Assembly (NCBI GenBank): GCA_019634145.1
Contig: JAHQVU010000071.1
Span: 1 to 32,926, forward strand
DNA length: 32,926 nucleotides
Direction: 5' to 3'
Source of the DNA: Micavibrio sp.
GTDB lineage: Bacteria; Pseudomonadota; Alphaproteobacteria; Micavibrionales; Micavibrionaceae
The stretch's first letter is position 1; every line of letters begins with the position of its first letter. The translations under genes and the position numbers were made by a program. The notes beneath the pieces are model-generated. The model was not told the DNA's origin. It did no database searches and worked only from the letters and a program-made list of their open reading frames with translations. This document shows positions 9,519-17,810 of the stretch, piece after piece.

Positions 9519-10028
9519 TTAACCACCGATACCCGTAGTCGGCGGATAGTGAATTTCTACCATACGGCGCCCTGCATCGACTTTGACATCCCCACGCACA
9601 CCCAATTGTAACCCAATATCGCGAAGGACATCTATAACAGGTCTATTCTCGACATCAACCGAAACAACAACCGGAACTGGTGGTGGCGCGCCAATTGTCA
9701 GGAACTGATATCCCGCACGCTCTGCCAAAGTTTTTGTAATCGGCTCAACAGGACCAATCCAGTTTACAGAGATCGCACGACGCAATTCCGCAGGGGCTTG
9801 CCCGACATTCCCAACTTGGGCCGTCGGCGCTCTTGCCTGCTCTACAGCTGCGAGAGTTTGCAAAGCATTAGATGCTCTGTCCGCACTCTCTGCCAGCATA
9901 ATGGAAACCTTGTCGGGGGCAGCTACAACTTGCGGCTTACCGCCGTCATGAAAAACCGGCACATTGGTGCAACCAGCCAGTATAGAAACAGCCAGAATCG
10001 ACAGTGCAAGGGATTTATTACGCGCCAT
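9519..10028 (-). CDS. dotD: DotD, outer-membrane lipoprotein with secretin-like fold
   Basis: The 169-residue product carries a clear lipoprotein signal (LAVSILAGC, Cys20). After it comes a domain running from AISVNWIGPVEPITKTLAER to the C-terminal RMVEIHYPP, which corresponds to the secretin-N0-like domain of Legionella DotD (163 residues) and IncI TraH. DotD and DotC assist DotH assembly in the outer membrane. It is the first gene of the dotDCB-icmT group. A rho-independent terminator lies between it and the upstream lytic transglycosylase gene, so a promoter is expected at about 10030-10080, although I see no convincing -35/-10 pair there. An AGGA ribosome-binding site precedes the ATG. 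Confidence 0.88.
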   Translation of the reverse strand: MARNKSLALSILAVSILAGCTNVPVFHDGGKPQVVAAPDKVSIMLAESADRASNALQTLAAVEQARAPTAQVGNVGQAPAELRRAISVNWIGPVEPITKTLAERAGYQFLTIGAPPPVPVVVSVDVENRPVIDVLRDIGLQLGVRGDVKVDAGRRMVEIHYPPTTGIGG

Positions 10029-10082
10029 TTTTGATCAAATCCTAAATTCGTGTATTTTTCCGATGGAAAAACTTTAGAAAAA

Positions 10083-10112
10083 AAAGCCTCATTTAGAGTT
10101 AACGCAGGCTTT
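10083..10112 (-). terminator. Rho-independent terminator after the lytic transglycosylase gene
   Basis: On the minus strand, AAAGCCT and AGGCTTT form a 7-bp stem with a 16-nt loop, followed directly by a run of T. It separates the transglycosylase unit from dotD. The loop is larger than usual, so termination may be partial. Confidence 0.5.
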
Positions 10113-10202
10113 CTCCAGAATCAAGATTAATAACCCTGCGACATACTTGCAAGTTAAAGCACAGCTCTTAATACAAGCCATCCACAAAGAACTTGAGAAT
10201 AT

Positions 10203-10613
10203 CTACTTTTTAACGAGTCCGTTATCATGCAAGATCTTAATAACGCGTTTTTTGTATCTGGTACCGTATTTTGGCGTACGGGAATGATAATGCGCTATTG
10301 CTTGTGATAAATTGCGCGTTTCATCCAGATGTGATCGCAGTATCCAGGCCGCCACGCCCACATTTGTACACGCATCATCGCGCACCCATTTGCGCGCAAC
10401 GCTCTCGCTCACACCCCAGCGTTTGGCCAAATCAGGCATCCAGATTGTATTAATTTGCATAGGGCCAAGATCAAAGGAGCCGTTCGTGTTGGAAACTTCT
10501 TGCCCAACCTTACCCCCTTCGGCCTTATAAATCCCCACAAGCACCGCTGGCGGCACAGAATAAGTCTGTGACGCTAACATCAAACACGCAGCTAAAACTG
10601 TACTTGCGGACAT
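10203..10613 (-). CDS. VirB1/TrbN-like lytic transglycosylase
   Basis: The 136-residue product has a hydrophobic leader (residues 1-18) followed directly by an SLT-type lysozyme-like domain: the predicted catalytic Glu32 in YKAEGGK, the SFDLGPMQINTIW block (residues 46-58), and a C-terminal AIAHYHSR motif. Such enzymes cut peptidoglycan glycan strands to open a path for an envelope-spanning machine. They are standard accessories of type IV secretion and conjugation loci. Its start lies 8 bp after the stop of the upstream Pro/Gln-rich gene, so the two are co-transcribed. Confidence 0.85.
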   Translation of the reverse strand: MSASTVLAACLMLASQTYSVPPAVLVGIYKAEGGKVGQEVSNTNGSFDLGPMQINTIWMPDLAKRWGVSESVARKWVRDDACTNVGVAAWILRSHLDETRNLSQAIAHYHSRTPKYGTRYKKRVIKILHDNGLVKK

Positions 10614-10621
10614 TTCCCTAA

Positions 10622-11893
10622 TTACTCCCCTTTCTTGAAGAATGACATAGGATCGCCGCCCGTGTCACCACCTTCTTCGCTTTCATCACCAGTATTTTGT
10701 GCTTGCGGTGGTGGTGTGAACACTTGTGGTTGCTCTTGTGCAGGAGGAGGATGGGCTTGAGGCTGCGGAGCTGCAGCTGGTAGAGCCGGGTCCTGCGGCT
10801 TGGAGGCAAACATCGACATAGGGTTTCCACCCGCTGCCTGTCCTTGAGCGGGAGGAGCCTGTTGCTGCTGCATTGGTGGCGCTTCAGGCGTGTCAGCCGG
10901 TTTGTTAGCAAACATCGACATCGGATTTCCACCCGCTGCCTGTCCCGAAGCTTGCTGCTGCTCAGGCTGTGAAGGTGGCGCTTGCTGTGGCGCTGTTTGT
11001 TGTGGCTGGGCTTGGAATATTGGCGGTGGCGCTGTTTGTTGTGGTTGCGCAGACGAAGCCTCCTGCTGTATCGGTGCTTGGGACAAGTCTTGAACCGGCG
11101 CAGTTTCTTGCGGCGCGGGCACAGACGCGCCGCCTGCCGGCATAACTGAATCTGAAAGCGCCTCTACAAATGCGACCTGCATATCAAAGGCTGCCCAAAC
11201 CGCGTCCAAAGACGGCGCTTCGCCCCCTTTAATGATTTCACGTTCATGTGCATCAGCATAAATTTGCGCAATGGCAGGTAATAATCCGAGCTCAATACGC
11301 TTAGCCTCATCACCCGATAAGCCAGGCGCTAATGTCTCGCGCATGGTTTGGGCGCGCTCGGTCAAGCGCTTCGTAATCTCGATCACCAGCTTTTGTTCAT
11401 TTTGACCGAATGAAAACTTTGACAATGCCTGCGCAACCGGCACAAAAGCACGCACATACTGAATATGCGATTGATTAATATCGACCACACCGCCATCAGC
11501 ACTCGCCTTTTCCATCCGCTCAATATTAGAATCTGTCGGTGTAAAATTATCGGAAAAAGTCAGAACAGGCTGCAGCGAAGCCACAATCCTTTTGATATCC
11601 GCATCATCAGGAATATTTTTCTTCTTTTCGAGCTGCCCCGCCATTAAAGGCGCAGCCAACGCGGCCAGCGCTACACGCAAGGAATCATCACCTTCCTCTG
11701 CAGGATTGACCTCCATCACATTGCCAAGCTCGATACTGGCCTGCACAGTTTTACCCAGCATCGCCGCCATCATCTGGGCATCACGCTTCATATCAGCTTC
11801 ACCGCTTTGCGCCGATACCTCTTTAACCGCCCTAAGGAGAGGACTCCCAATTTTGTCGATCATCTGCAATAAATACGCAGCGCGCTTATTCAT
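10622..11893 (-). CDS. Unrecognised protein with Pro/Gln-rich tail and three GGxPMSxF motifs
   Basis: I do not recognise this 423-residue protein. Residues 1-250 are predicted helical and soluble, with no signal peptide or membrane segment, so it is probably cytoplasmic. Residues 255-400 are disordered Pro/Gln/Ala. Three copies of a short motif sit in or after this tail: GGNPMSMF at 321-328, GGNPMSMF at 355-362 and GGDPMSFF at 412-419, the last almost at the C-terminus and after an acidic stretch (DESEEGGD). Repeated linear motifs on a flexible arm suggest docking to a partner, possibly several copies of a ring protein. Its place just upstream of the transglycosylase and dotDCB-icmT suggests a role in secretion, but that is inference. 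Confidence 0.75.
   Translation of the reverse strand: MNKRAAYLLQMIDKIGSPLLRAVKEVSAQSGEADMKRDAQMMAAMLGKTVQASIELGNVMEVNPAEEGDDSLRVALAALAAPLMAGQLEKKKNIPDDADIKRIVASLQPVLTFSDNFTPTDSNIERMEKASADGGVVDINQSHIQYVRAFVPVAQALSKFSFGQNEQKLVIEITKRLTERAQTMRETLAPGLSGDEAKRIELGLLPAIAQIYADAHEREIIKGGEAPSLDAVWAAFDMQVAFVEALSDSVMPAGGASVPAPQETAPVQDLSQAPIQQEASSAQPQQTAPPPIFQAQPQQTAPQQAPPSQPEQQQASGQAAGGNPMSMFANKPADTPEAPPMQQQQAPPAQGQAAGGNPMSMFASKPQDPALPAAAPQPQAHPPPAQEQPQVFTPPPQAQNTGDESEEGGDTGGDPMSFFKKGE
10806..10945 (-). repeat. Two-copy 38-bp repeat encoding the GGNPMSMF motif
   Basis: Positions 10806-10843 and 10908-10945 are identical at 36 of 38 bases. They encode the two internal GGNPMSMF motifs of the surrounding gene. 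The similarity at DNA level points to a recent internal duplication of the motif unit. Confidence 0.75.
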
Positions 11894-11962
11894 GACAGCC
11901 CTTAAACCGTTTTAATTTCATATACATATTAGAAGTCTAAACAATTCCACAAATATGGGCAA

Positions 11963-11981
11963 GTACGGGCTTAACCCGCAC
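11963..11981 (-). other. Intergenic hairpin between the DsbC-like and Pro/Gln-rich genes
   Basis: GTACGGG and CCCGCAC form a 7-bp stem (one G-T pair) with a 5-nt loop. No T-run follows on the minus strand, so it is not a clear terminator; it could stabilise or process the mRNA. Confidence 0.3.
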
Positions 11982-12005
11982 ACTAAATACCCAGTGATAG
12001 AAAAA

Positions 12006-12839
12006 TTATTTGGATGGCGCGATGTCGGCTAAGAACTGAGATAGGTTGTTCGGCGTTCCGCGCACGATCTTCACCTTACCGTTTTGAGCGCGATAAACAA
12101 TCATCGGCGTTGCATCGAATTTCCATGATTGCATGATAGACAAATTACGCTCTACACCTTGTTGATTAATATCACTACGCGCTGGTAAAGCTTCTTCCTT
12201 ATTCATATGCTTCATCCAGCGCTCTTCTGGATTCGGCGTTGCAATCAAAAATGCGGCCTGCGCTTTTGTTTCTTCTTTAAAGCCTATCGGAACAAGACGA
12301 ATTTGCACCCGGCCGTTTTCCAGAGCCTTGGCATCAACAACCTGTTTCACAAATTCATGACAGTGCGGACATTGCGGATCGATAAAGGCATATACAACAG
12401 GCGCACCCGCTTTACCCAGCGCCACCCAGTTACTCTGGCTTACATCTGAAAACATTTGCTCGGCCGGAGATTTAAGAGCGCTCGCACTGTTAAGCTCTTT
12501 CATATTCGGGCTAACACCCACCAACTCGTCCAACATTGTATCCCCGCCAGCGCGAAGACGCTCAACCTGTTTGGTTGTCTGAATCTTGCCGTTTTTATCA
12601 AACAAAATCCCCATGATCATGCCTTCGCCATCAGGCTGTACATAGAAATATTGCTCGACCCCACCTTTGATCAAAAGCCAACCATCAAGGCCAAAATCAT
12701 TCCCGAGATAACGAACCTGTGCACCTTGGCTTACTTCCGTTTTCAACGGTGCGGGCAAAGCGGGGATAGCATCTTGCGCATGAGCCAATGGGATCATCGC
12801 AGTAAAAGACAAAAGGGTCAGGGCTAAAAATCTAGGCAT
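12006..12839 (-). CDS. DsbC/DsbG-like periplasmic thiol:disulfide oxidoreductase
   Basis: The 277-residue product has a signal peptide (residues 1-21, ending AHAQ). An N-terminal region of about 110 residues resembles a DsbC dimerisation part, and a thioredoxin-fold domain carries the CPHC active site at residues 157-160 and the cis-Pro loop (DATPMIVY). These enzymes oxidise or shuffle disulfides in exported proteins. It is the most upstream gene before the type IVB genes, 112 bp from the next one, and similar thioredoxin-fold proteins occur in IncI conjugation loci. I infer that it folds Cys-containing components of the secretion apparatus. A GGAAAG ribosome-binding site precedes the ATG. 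Confidence 0.85.
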   Translation of the reverse strand: MPRFLALTLLSFTAMIPLAHAQDAIPALPAPLKTEVSQGAQVRYLGNDFGLDGWLLIKGGVEQYFYVQPDGEGMIMGILFDKNGKIQTTKQVERLRAGGDTMLDELVGVSPNMKELNSASALKSPAEQMFSDVSQSNWVALGKAGAPVVYAFIDPQCPHCHEFVKQVVDAKALENGRVQIRLVPIGFKEETKAQAAFLIATPNPEERWMKHMNKEEALPARSDINQQGVERNLSIMQSWKFDATPMIVYRAQNGKVKIVRGTPNNLSQFLADIAPSK

Positions 12840-12923
12840 TTAAAAACTTTCCGAATAAAAAATCACCACATCAATTATTATAGGGGAGATTGCGCAAAAA
12901 CCAACTCCCACTCAAGCATACTA

Positions 12924-14141
12924 TCATAAAAATAGAACGATAAGAGCACTATATCCATGCATCCGCCCGTTATAAATCTCACCACCCGCATAATATCCGG
13001 TTAAGGGAATATCGCCCAAAACCTCGCGTACAATCGAAATTTCTTCTTGTAATAATGCGTGGTCTGCACCGCGTGAGCGCCCAAGACACGAGATGTAAAG
13101 TGCGCCCTTAGGATAATATCCGCCCTCTTCTTTCAATACACGCTCACGCAAAGCAACAAGTCGCGCCGTCACATCCTCAATCAAAATCTTTGAATCCCGC
13201 CGGACAAACCCAATACGGTCTCCCGTGCTGAAAGAAGAGGCAACCTTCAAACATCCCTCATCCGCATCCGCGCCAATAATATGACGCACAATGTAATCAC
13301 CGCGATCACTGGTGGAAATATATTGCCCGACGTGAACCTCACCTGAAAATAAGGCTTTATATTCATCGGGAATATCGTGCTCGTCTACCATAATTTCATC
13401 GGGGTCAAAATCCAGCATCTTGATTGTCATTTGACGCAAATCAGCTTCAAAAACCTCTATAGCATTTTGATCATCCAGCTCGTAAATATGCCCGCTATCG
13501 CATTTAGTAACCACATGAACATCACCGATTTCGCGGCATCCTTGCGACATTTCGCTCGCAACCTTTACATTCGCAGAAAAGCACACACCACTTAAGGATT
13601 TAGTTTTTAGGTCAGGCGCAAATTGAACATGTGCCTTTCGGGACGAACTCATACCTCCAACCACAAACCCTTGCGTAATTGAGCCAACCTCTTGCGCCGC
13701 ATCGATTAAATCAAAATCAGCCTCGGGATCGCCATGCGCTAAAACCAGCATCGACATATTATCTTTTAGCCACAATTGCAACGCATCCATATTCTCGCTC
13801 TCATCATCGCTGCCCAGAGAGAAAGGGCAGTAATCCCCCTCTTCAAAACGCGCCAACATAATGCTGATCCCGCCCTGATCCAAAATTGCCTCACCGCATC
13901 CCGCGACCCCCATTCCAACAGTTCCACACCACTGCCCAATACCGGTTAGGGATTTAAGGAGATTTAAAATACTCGCTGCATCTTTAGATAAATGATCGGT
14001 AATATAGAGAAATCCCAAGTTATAGCCATTATCTTTCACCTCAGCCGCTTCGAGTTTTTCCCATACATTTTTGACGGCCTCACGCCAATCCTTACCGCCA
14101 GCCAGAGTCGATATAAATTGTGAAGAAGAAAATGAGGACAT
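12924..14141 (-). CDS. FIST sensory domain protein
   Basis: The 405-residue product consists of a FIST N-terminal domain (about 30-220, with the Gly-rich GGMSSSRKAHVQ stretch) and a FIST C-terminal domain (about 240-385, ending ALYISCLGRSRG ... GDIPLTGYYAGGEI). FIST domains are predicted small-ligand sensors, often found near amino-acid metabolism genes or attached to signalling domains. This one stands alone, with no kinase, cyclase or chemotaxis output domain, and no signal peptide. It is read divergently from the Bax-inhibitor-1 gene and lies 84 bp upstream of the DsbC-like gene. The start has no clear ribosome-binding site. No ligand can be assigned. Confidence 0.85.
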   Translation of the reverse strand: MSSFSSSQFISTLAGGKDWREAVKNVWEKLEAAEVKDNGYNLGFLYITDHLSKDAASILNLLKSLTGIGQWCGTVGMGVAGCGEAILDQGGISIMLARFEEGDYCPFSLGSDDESENMDALQLWLKDNMSMLVLAHGDPEADFDLIDAAQEVGSITQGFVVGGMSSSRKAHVQFAPDLKTKSLSGVCFSANVKVASEMSQGCREIGDVHVVTKCDSGHIYELDDQNAIEVFEADLRQMTIKMLDFDPDEIMVDEHDIPDEYKALFSGEVHVGQYISTSDRGDYIVRHIIGADADEGCLKVASSFSTGDRIGFVRRDSKILIEDVTARLVALRERVLKEEGGYYPKGALYISCLGRSRGADHALLQEEISIVREVLGDIPLTGYYAGGEIYNGRMHGYSALIVLFL

Positions 14142-14184
14142 AGGGCTTGATTGACGTGTTAAATGAATAAAAGAACGAATAGCT

Positions 14185-14213
14185 TTGAACTATGCTATAA
14201 TTGATACTATATA
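14185..14213 (+). promoter_or_regulatory. Sigma-70-type promoter for the Bax-inhibitor-1 family gene
   Basis: TTGAAC and TATATA are separated by 17 bp and end 43 bp before the start codon. The spacing is ideal and both hexamers are near consensus. Confidence 0.5.
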
Positions 14214-14256
14214 GATACTAAAGTGTCTCTTGAATCAAGTTAAGGAGTTAAAAACC

Positions 14257-14970
14257 ATGAACACCGAGCATTTACAAAACGCTCAAACCCGTACCCGTGA
14301 AATTGATCAGGGTTTGCGGGCGCATATGAATGGCATCTATGCGAAGATGACCGCTGGCGTACTGATCACCGCTTTAACAGCATGGCTGGTCGGAAGCTCC
14401 GCGTTTCTAATGAATCTATTCCTTGGTGGCCCGCAAGCCTATATCGTCATGTTTGCCCCACTGGCAATCATCTGGTTCGGATTTCGTCCTGACCGTATGG
14501 CTGCGAGCAAGCTAAGGCTGGTATTCTTCGGATTGGCTGTTCTTTACGGAATCAGCTTTTCATCAATAGCGGTCGTGGCCTCTAATGACCCGACATTCGG
14601 TATTGCTGTCGCCAAAGCATTCTTCATTACAACCGGTATGTTCGCTGGGATCAGCATTTTCGGCTATACAACAAAAAAAGACCTAACGCCTATTCGCACT
14701 TTCGCGACTATGGGTATTATCGGTCTGATTATCGCACAAGTGGCCAATATGTTCTTCCAAAGCCAAGGCATGGGTACATTGATTTCATATGCAGCTATTT
14801 TGCTGTTCTCAGGCATTACCGCTTGGGAAACACAAAATATGAAGGAAAGCTATAACCCGTCATATAGTAAGGAAATCACCGAGCGTATGGGCTGGTCAAG
14901 CGCATTGAACCTGTATATCAGCTTCATTGCCATCTTTATGCATGTACTGAATTTAATGCAGCAGCGTTAA
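14257..14970 (+). CDS. Bax inhibitor-1/YccA family membrane protein
   Basis: I place the start at the ATG at 14257, which follows AAGGAG; a TTG nine codons upstream also keeps the frame open but lacks a ribosome-binding site. The 237-residue product has a short polar N-terminus and about seven hydrophobic segments, with family features such as the early MNGIYAKMTAG block, VFFGLAVLYGISFSSIAV, GYTTKKDLT and a C-terminal SALNLYISFIAIFMHVL. Bacterial members form pH-sensitive calcium leak channels or act with FtsH on membrane-protein quality control. The role here is unknown. It ends at a shared bidirectional terminator facing amtB. Confidence 0.9.
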   Translation: MNTEHLQNAQTRTREIDQGLRAHMNGIYAKMTAGVLITALTAWLVGSSAFLMNLFLGGPQAYIVMFAPLAIIWFGFRPDRMAASKLRLVFFGLAVLYGISFSSIAVVASNDPTFGIAVAKAFFITTGMFAGISIFGYTTKKDLTPIRTFATMGIIGLIIAQVANMFFQSQGMGTLISYAAILLFSGITAWETQNMKESYNPSYSKEITERMGWSSALNLYISFIAIFMHVLNLMQQR

Positions 14971-14997
14971 TAAAGCCCACTATCGAAATACAAAAAA

Positions 14998-15021
14998 CCC
15001 CGCTGATATGGCGGGGTTTTT
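14998..15021. terminator. Bidirectional terminator between the Bax-inhibitor-1 gene and amtB
   Basis: CCCCGC and GCGGGG form a stem with a 7-nt loop, flanked by a run of A on the left and T on the right. It works in both directions for the two convergent genes. Confidence 0.9.
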
Positions 15022-15030
15022 CTTTTAAGC

Positions 15031-16362
15031 TTAGACTCTCTGCTGCTGACCGTGTAGCTCCAGATCAAGCCCTTCATACTCGGCCTTTGGTCTAACGCGC
15101 AAGCCCATTGTATAACGTAGCACCACCAGCAAAAATCCTGTGACGATTGCAGAATAAGCCGCCACAGCGACAATCGAGATGACCTGTGCCCATAGCTGGT
15201 TTTCACCGCCATAAAGCAAGCCAGCTGCGCCGCCGATATCAGGGTTGGCAAATACCCCGACCAAAAGAGCGCCGACAATCCCGCCAACACCATGAAGGCC
15301 AAAAACATCCAGCGCGTCATCGTATTTCAGCCATTCTTTTAGGTATGCTACGGCAACATAACAAATCACACCAGATGCAATACCCATTACTAAAGAGCCG
15401 CTGAAATCAACGAAACCTGCCGCCGGGGTAATCGCAACCAAACCGGCCACAACACCGGAAACCGCGCCATGAACACTGGCTTTACCGCCCTTATGCAGCA
15501 TCTCTACCAAGATCCATGTCACACATGCAGAGCCAGCAGCCGCATTCGTCACGAGCATTGCGTAACCTGCGCCAGCACCAGCGGACAAAGCAGAACCGGC
15601 ATTAAAGCCGAACCAGCCAACCCAAAGCAAAGCCGCACCAATCACACACATCACAAGGTTGGATGAATCCGATGGTCCTTGAGATGGATTGAGCGAACGC
15701 CCCATAATCAGCGCTGCAACAAGTCCGGCAACCCCCGAGTTAATATGAACAACGGTGCCGCCCGCAAAATCGAGCGCCTCGCCCATACCAAAAACACCTT
15801 CATAATCTTCTAAGCCGATACCGCCCAGGAAACCACCTGGCCCCCACACCCAATGTGTGATCGGTGCATAAACCAAAATCACCCAAAGTGGTGTGAATAC
15901 AAGCAATGTAGAAAACTTGATACGGTCGGCGACTGCACCAACCAAAAGCGCGACAGTAATAATCGCAAAAGTCATCTGGAACACAATAAAGACGGTTTCA
16001 GGGATGGTCCCTTCAGCAGAGTCGGGCATCACACCCGCCAACATAAATTTGTCCAGACCACCCGTGAGCATATTAAACTCTGTAAAAGCCAGAGAATAAC
16101 CAAGCACCGGCCAAACAATACTGACGATCGCTGCCACAGCCAAAGACTGCATAAGCGTAGCCAAAATATTGTCCTTTTTAACCAGACCGCCGTAAAACAA
16201 CGCTAGCCCCGGAACGGTCATCATTAGAACAAGCAACGCGGACACCAGCATCCACGCCGTATCACCGCTATCAAAAGCGGCTCCGTCCTGCGCAAGGGCA
16301 GGAACATGCATGGCTGCTAACATCACAGGCACACATAGAAAGTATTTTGAAAGATTTTTCAT
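15031..16362 (-). CDS. amtB: Ammonium transporter AmtB
   Basis: AmtB conducts ammonium across the inner membrane as a trimer. The sequence has a cleavable signal peptide (ending ALAQ), about eleven membrane spans and the conserved elements of the family: GLALFYGGLV, the FQMTF gate segment, the twin-His pore residues in ITHWVWGPGG and FGLHGVGGIVG, and GGTVVHINSG. I prefer the ATG at 16362 (443 codons) over the GTG three codons upstream; neither has a strong ribosome-binding site. Most AmtB genes sit beside glnK, but no PII gene is visible on either side, so its PII partner must lie elsewhere. No sigma-54 promoter is visible upstream, although nitrogen-regulated amtB genes often have one. Confidence 0.95.
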   Translation of the reverse strand: MKNLSKYFLCVPVMLAAMHVPALAQDGAAFDSGDTAWMLVSALLVLMMTVPGLALFYGGLVKKDNILATLMQSLAVAAIVSIVWPVLGYSLAFTEFNMLTGGLDKFMLAGVMPDSAEGTIPETVFIVFQMTFAIITVALLVGAVADRIKFSTLLVFTPLWVILVYAPITHWVWGPGGFLGGIGLEDYEGVFGMGEALDFAGGTVVHINSGVAGLVAALIMGRSLNPSQGPSDSSNLVMCVIGAALLWVGWFGFNAGSALSAGAGAGYAMLVTNAAAGSACVTWILVEMLHKGGKASVHGAVSGVVAGLVAITPAAGFVDFSGSLVMGIASGVICYVAVAYLKEWLKYDDALDVFGLHGVGGIVGALLVGVFANPDIGGAAGLLYGGENQLWAQVISIVAVAAYSAIVTGFLLVVLRYTMGLRVRPKAEYEGLDLELHGQQQRV

Positions 16363-16474
16363 GACATACACTTAAGGTTGAAGGGTTGAAAATAAAAAAA
16401 GGCTAAAGCGCTTTTTACAACGCGTCAAGATTATAGGAAAAGTAAGAGAAGCTTAGCTGTTGAAATAAAAAAAA

Positions 16475-16499
16475 GCCGCCGAAAGCAGAAAATTCGGCG
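16475..16499 (-). terminator. Terminator of nrdB
   Basis: CGCCGAA and TTCGGCG form a 7-bp GC-rich stem with a 9-nt loop, and the minus strand runs into eight T after it. It lies 48 bp downstream of the nrdB stop. Confidence 0.85.
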
Positions 16500-16546
16500 A
16501 CTTTTCTTATATAGTTCAAAGCACTGTTAGAGCGCTCAAACAAACT

Positions 16547-17629
16547 TTATTCGGCTGCTTCATGACCTTCATCATCCGGGTTGGCCGGTTTAGCGTAATT
16601 TCCTTCGAAAATATCATCGCTGAACACGTCTTCCCATGTACCTTCTGTTGAGGCTTTCGCATATTCTGTTGCACGGTTTTCGAAGAAATTCGTGTGCTCC
16701 GCACCGTTCAGCATCTCATCCATCCAAGGGAGTGGATTTTTTGTAACACCATAAATCGGCTCAAGCTGAAGCTGTTGCAAGCGACGATCACCAATATAAC
16801 GGATATATTGCTTCACATCTTCCGGCTTCATGCCTTCGATCGGCCCTTGCTCGAAACAAAGATCAATAAACGCATCTTCATGCTCAATCGTAATTTCGCA
16901 ACACTCCACGATTTCTGCCTTAAGCTCGTCATCCCAGATATCGCGGTTTTCATCGATAAATGCATTGAACAATTTGATCATCGATAGACAATGCAAGGTC
17001 TCATCGCGCACAGACCATGTCACGATTTGCCCCATACCCTTCATCTTGTTAAAGCGTGGGAAGTTCATGAGAATTGCAAAGGAAGCAAAAAGCGCCAAAC
17101 CTTCCGTAAACGCGCCGAACATCGCCATTGTCTTGGCAATATCACGGCGGGAATTCATGGACACGTCCTGCATATAATCAAACTTATCCTTCATCTCCTT
17201 ATATTTAAGGAACGCGGAATATTCTATTTCAGGCATGCCGATTGTATCAAGAAGATGAGAATAGGCCGCAATATGTACGGTTTCGATGTTTGAAAAAGCA
17301 GAAAGCATCATCTGCACCTCTACCGGCCCAAATACTTGGGAATAATGCTTCATATAGCAGTTATTCACCTCAACATCAGCTTGCGTGAAGAAGCGGAAAA
17401 TCTGCGTCATCAGGTTTTTCTCGGACGGGCTTAAATTCTTTTTCCAATCGCGTACATCTTCGGCCAAAGGCACTTCCTCAGGCAACCAGTGAATACGCTG
17501 CTGCGTAAGCCACGCCTCATAACACCACGGGTATAAGAAGGGCTTATATACATGACGTTCCTGTAAAAGGCGGCTGTCTGAATTGGTTACATCGTCAATG
17601 ACGGCGGGTGCGTTAGCAGGTTGGCCCAT
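16547..17629 (-). CDS. nrdB: Ribonucleotide reductase class I, beta subunit (NrdB)
   Basis: NrdB holds the diiron-tyrosyl radical cofactor that starts dNTP synthesis in NrdA. The ATG at 17629 follows GAGGAG; an open frame twelve codons upstream lacks this. The 360-residue product has the expected metal ligands in TQADVE, SNIETVHIAAYSHLL, FTEGLALFAS and VRDETLHC. The radical tyrosine is present four residues after the ligand His (HIAAY), so this is a standard tyrosyl-radical enzyme. It is separated from nrdA by 3.3 kb of metal and redox genes but carries the same kind of paired operator upstream. The acidic C-terminus ends DDEGHEAAE. Confidence 0.95.
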   Translation of the reverse strand: MGQPANAPAVIDDVTNSDSRLLQERHVYKPFLYPWCYEAWLTQQRIHWLPEEVPLAEDVRDWKKNLSPSEKNLMTQIFRFFTQADVEVNNCYMKHYSQVFGPVEVQMMLSAFSNIETVHIAAYSHLLDTIGMPEIEYSAFLKYKEMKDKFDYMQDVSMNSRRDIAKTMAMFGAFTEGLALFASFAILMNFPRFNKMKGMGQIVTWSVRDETLHCLSMIKLFNAFIDENRDIWDDELKAEIVECCEITIEHEDAFIDLCFEQGPIEGMKPEDVKQYIRYIGDRRLQQLQLEPIYGVTKNPLPWMDEMLNGAEHTNFFENRATEYAKASTEGTWEDVFSDDIFEGNYAKPANPDDEGHEAAE

Positions 17630-17711
17630 TATTATTCTCCTCGTATTTTTCTGATATGCCGCCACCCTATAGAGATTCCGCGCACTTTGCAGTCTTTTTA
17701 TGGAATCAGCC

Positions 17712-17720
17712 TGTGGATAA
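17712..17720 (-). promoter_or_regulatory. DnaA box upstream of nrdB
   Basis: TGTGGATAA is the reverse of TTATCCACA, a perfect DnaA box, 83 bp upstream of the nrdB start and 38 bp from the nearest NrdR-like box. DnaA control of nrd genes is established in E. coli, so this copy is plausibly functional. Confidence 0.5.
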
Positions 17721-17758
17721 CGGGTATAAATTGATATTTCATCGCCAGAACAGCGATA

Positions 17759-17806
17759 TGACTACATATAGCATGCATTTAAGACATAAACCACAATATA
17801 TAGTAT
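17759..17806 (-). promoter_or_regulatory. Paired NrdR-like boxes upstream of nrdB
   Basis: CCACAATATATAGTAT (17791-17806) matches the NrdR box consensus ACACWATATATWGTGT at 14 of 16 positions. A weaker copy, TGACTACATATAGCAT (17759-17774), lies exactly 32 bp away, the three-helical-turn spacing typical of NrdR operators. NrdR represses ribonucleotide reductase genes when dATP/ATP is high. The nrdR gene is not in the window. Confidence 0.75.
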
Positions 17807-17810
17807 TTAC

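Noticed and set aside
5270-14141. Integrated IncI-type plasmid or conjugative element
   Set aside because: No relaxase, integrase, replication or partition gene and no flanking repeats are visible; the genes abut flgL with a 4-bp overlap.
16371-16475. Sigma-54 promoter for amtB
   Set aside because: No TGGC-N8-GC pair with correct spacing was found on the minus strand between nrdB and amtB.
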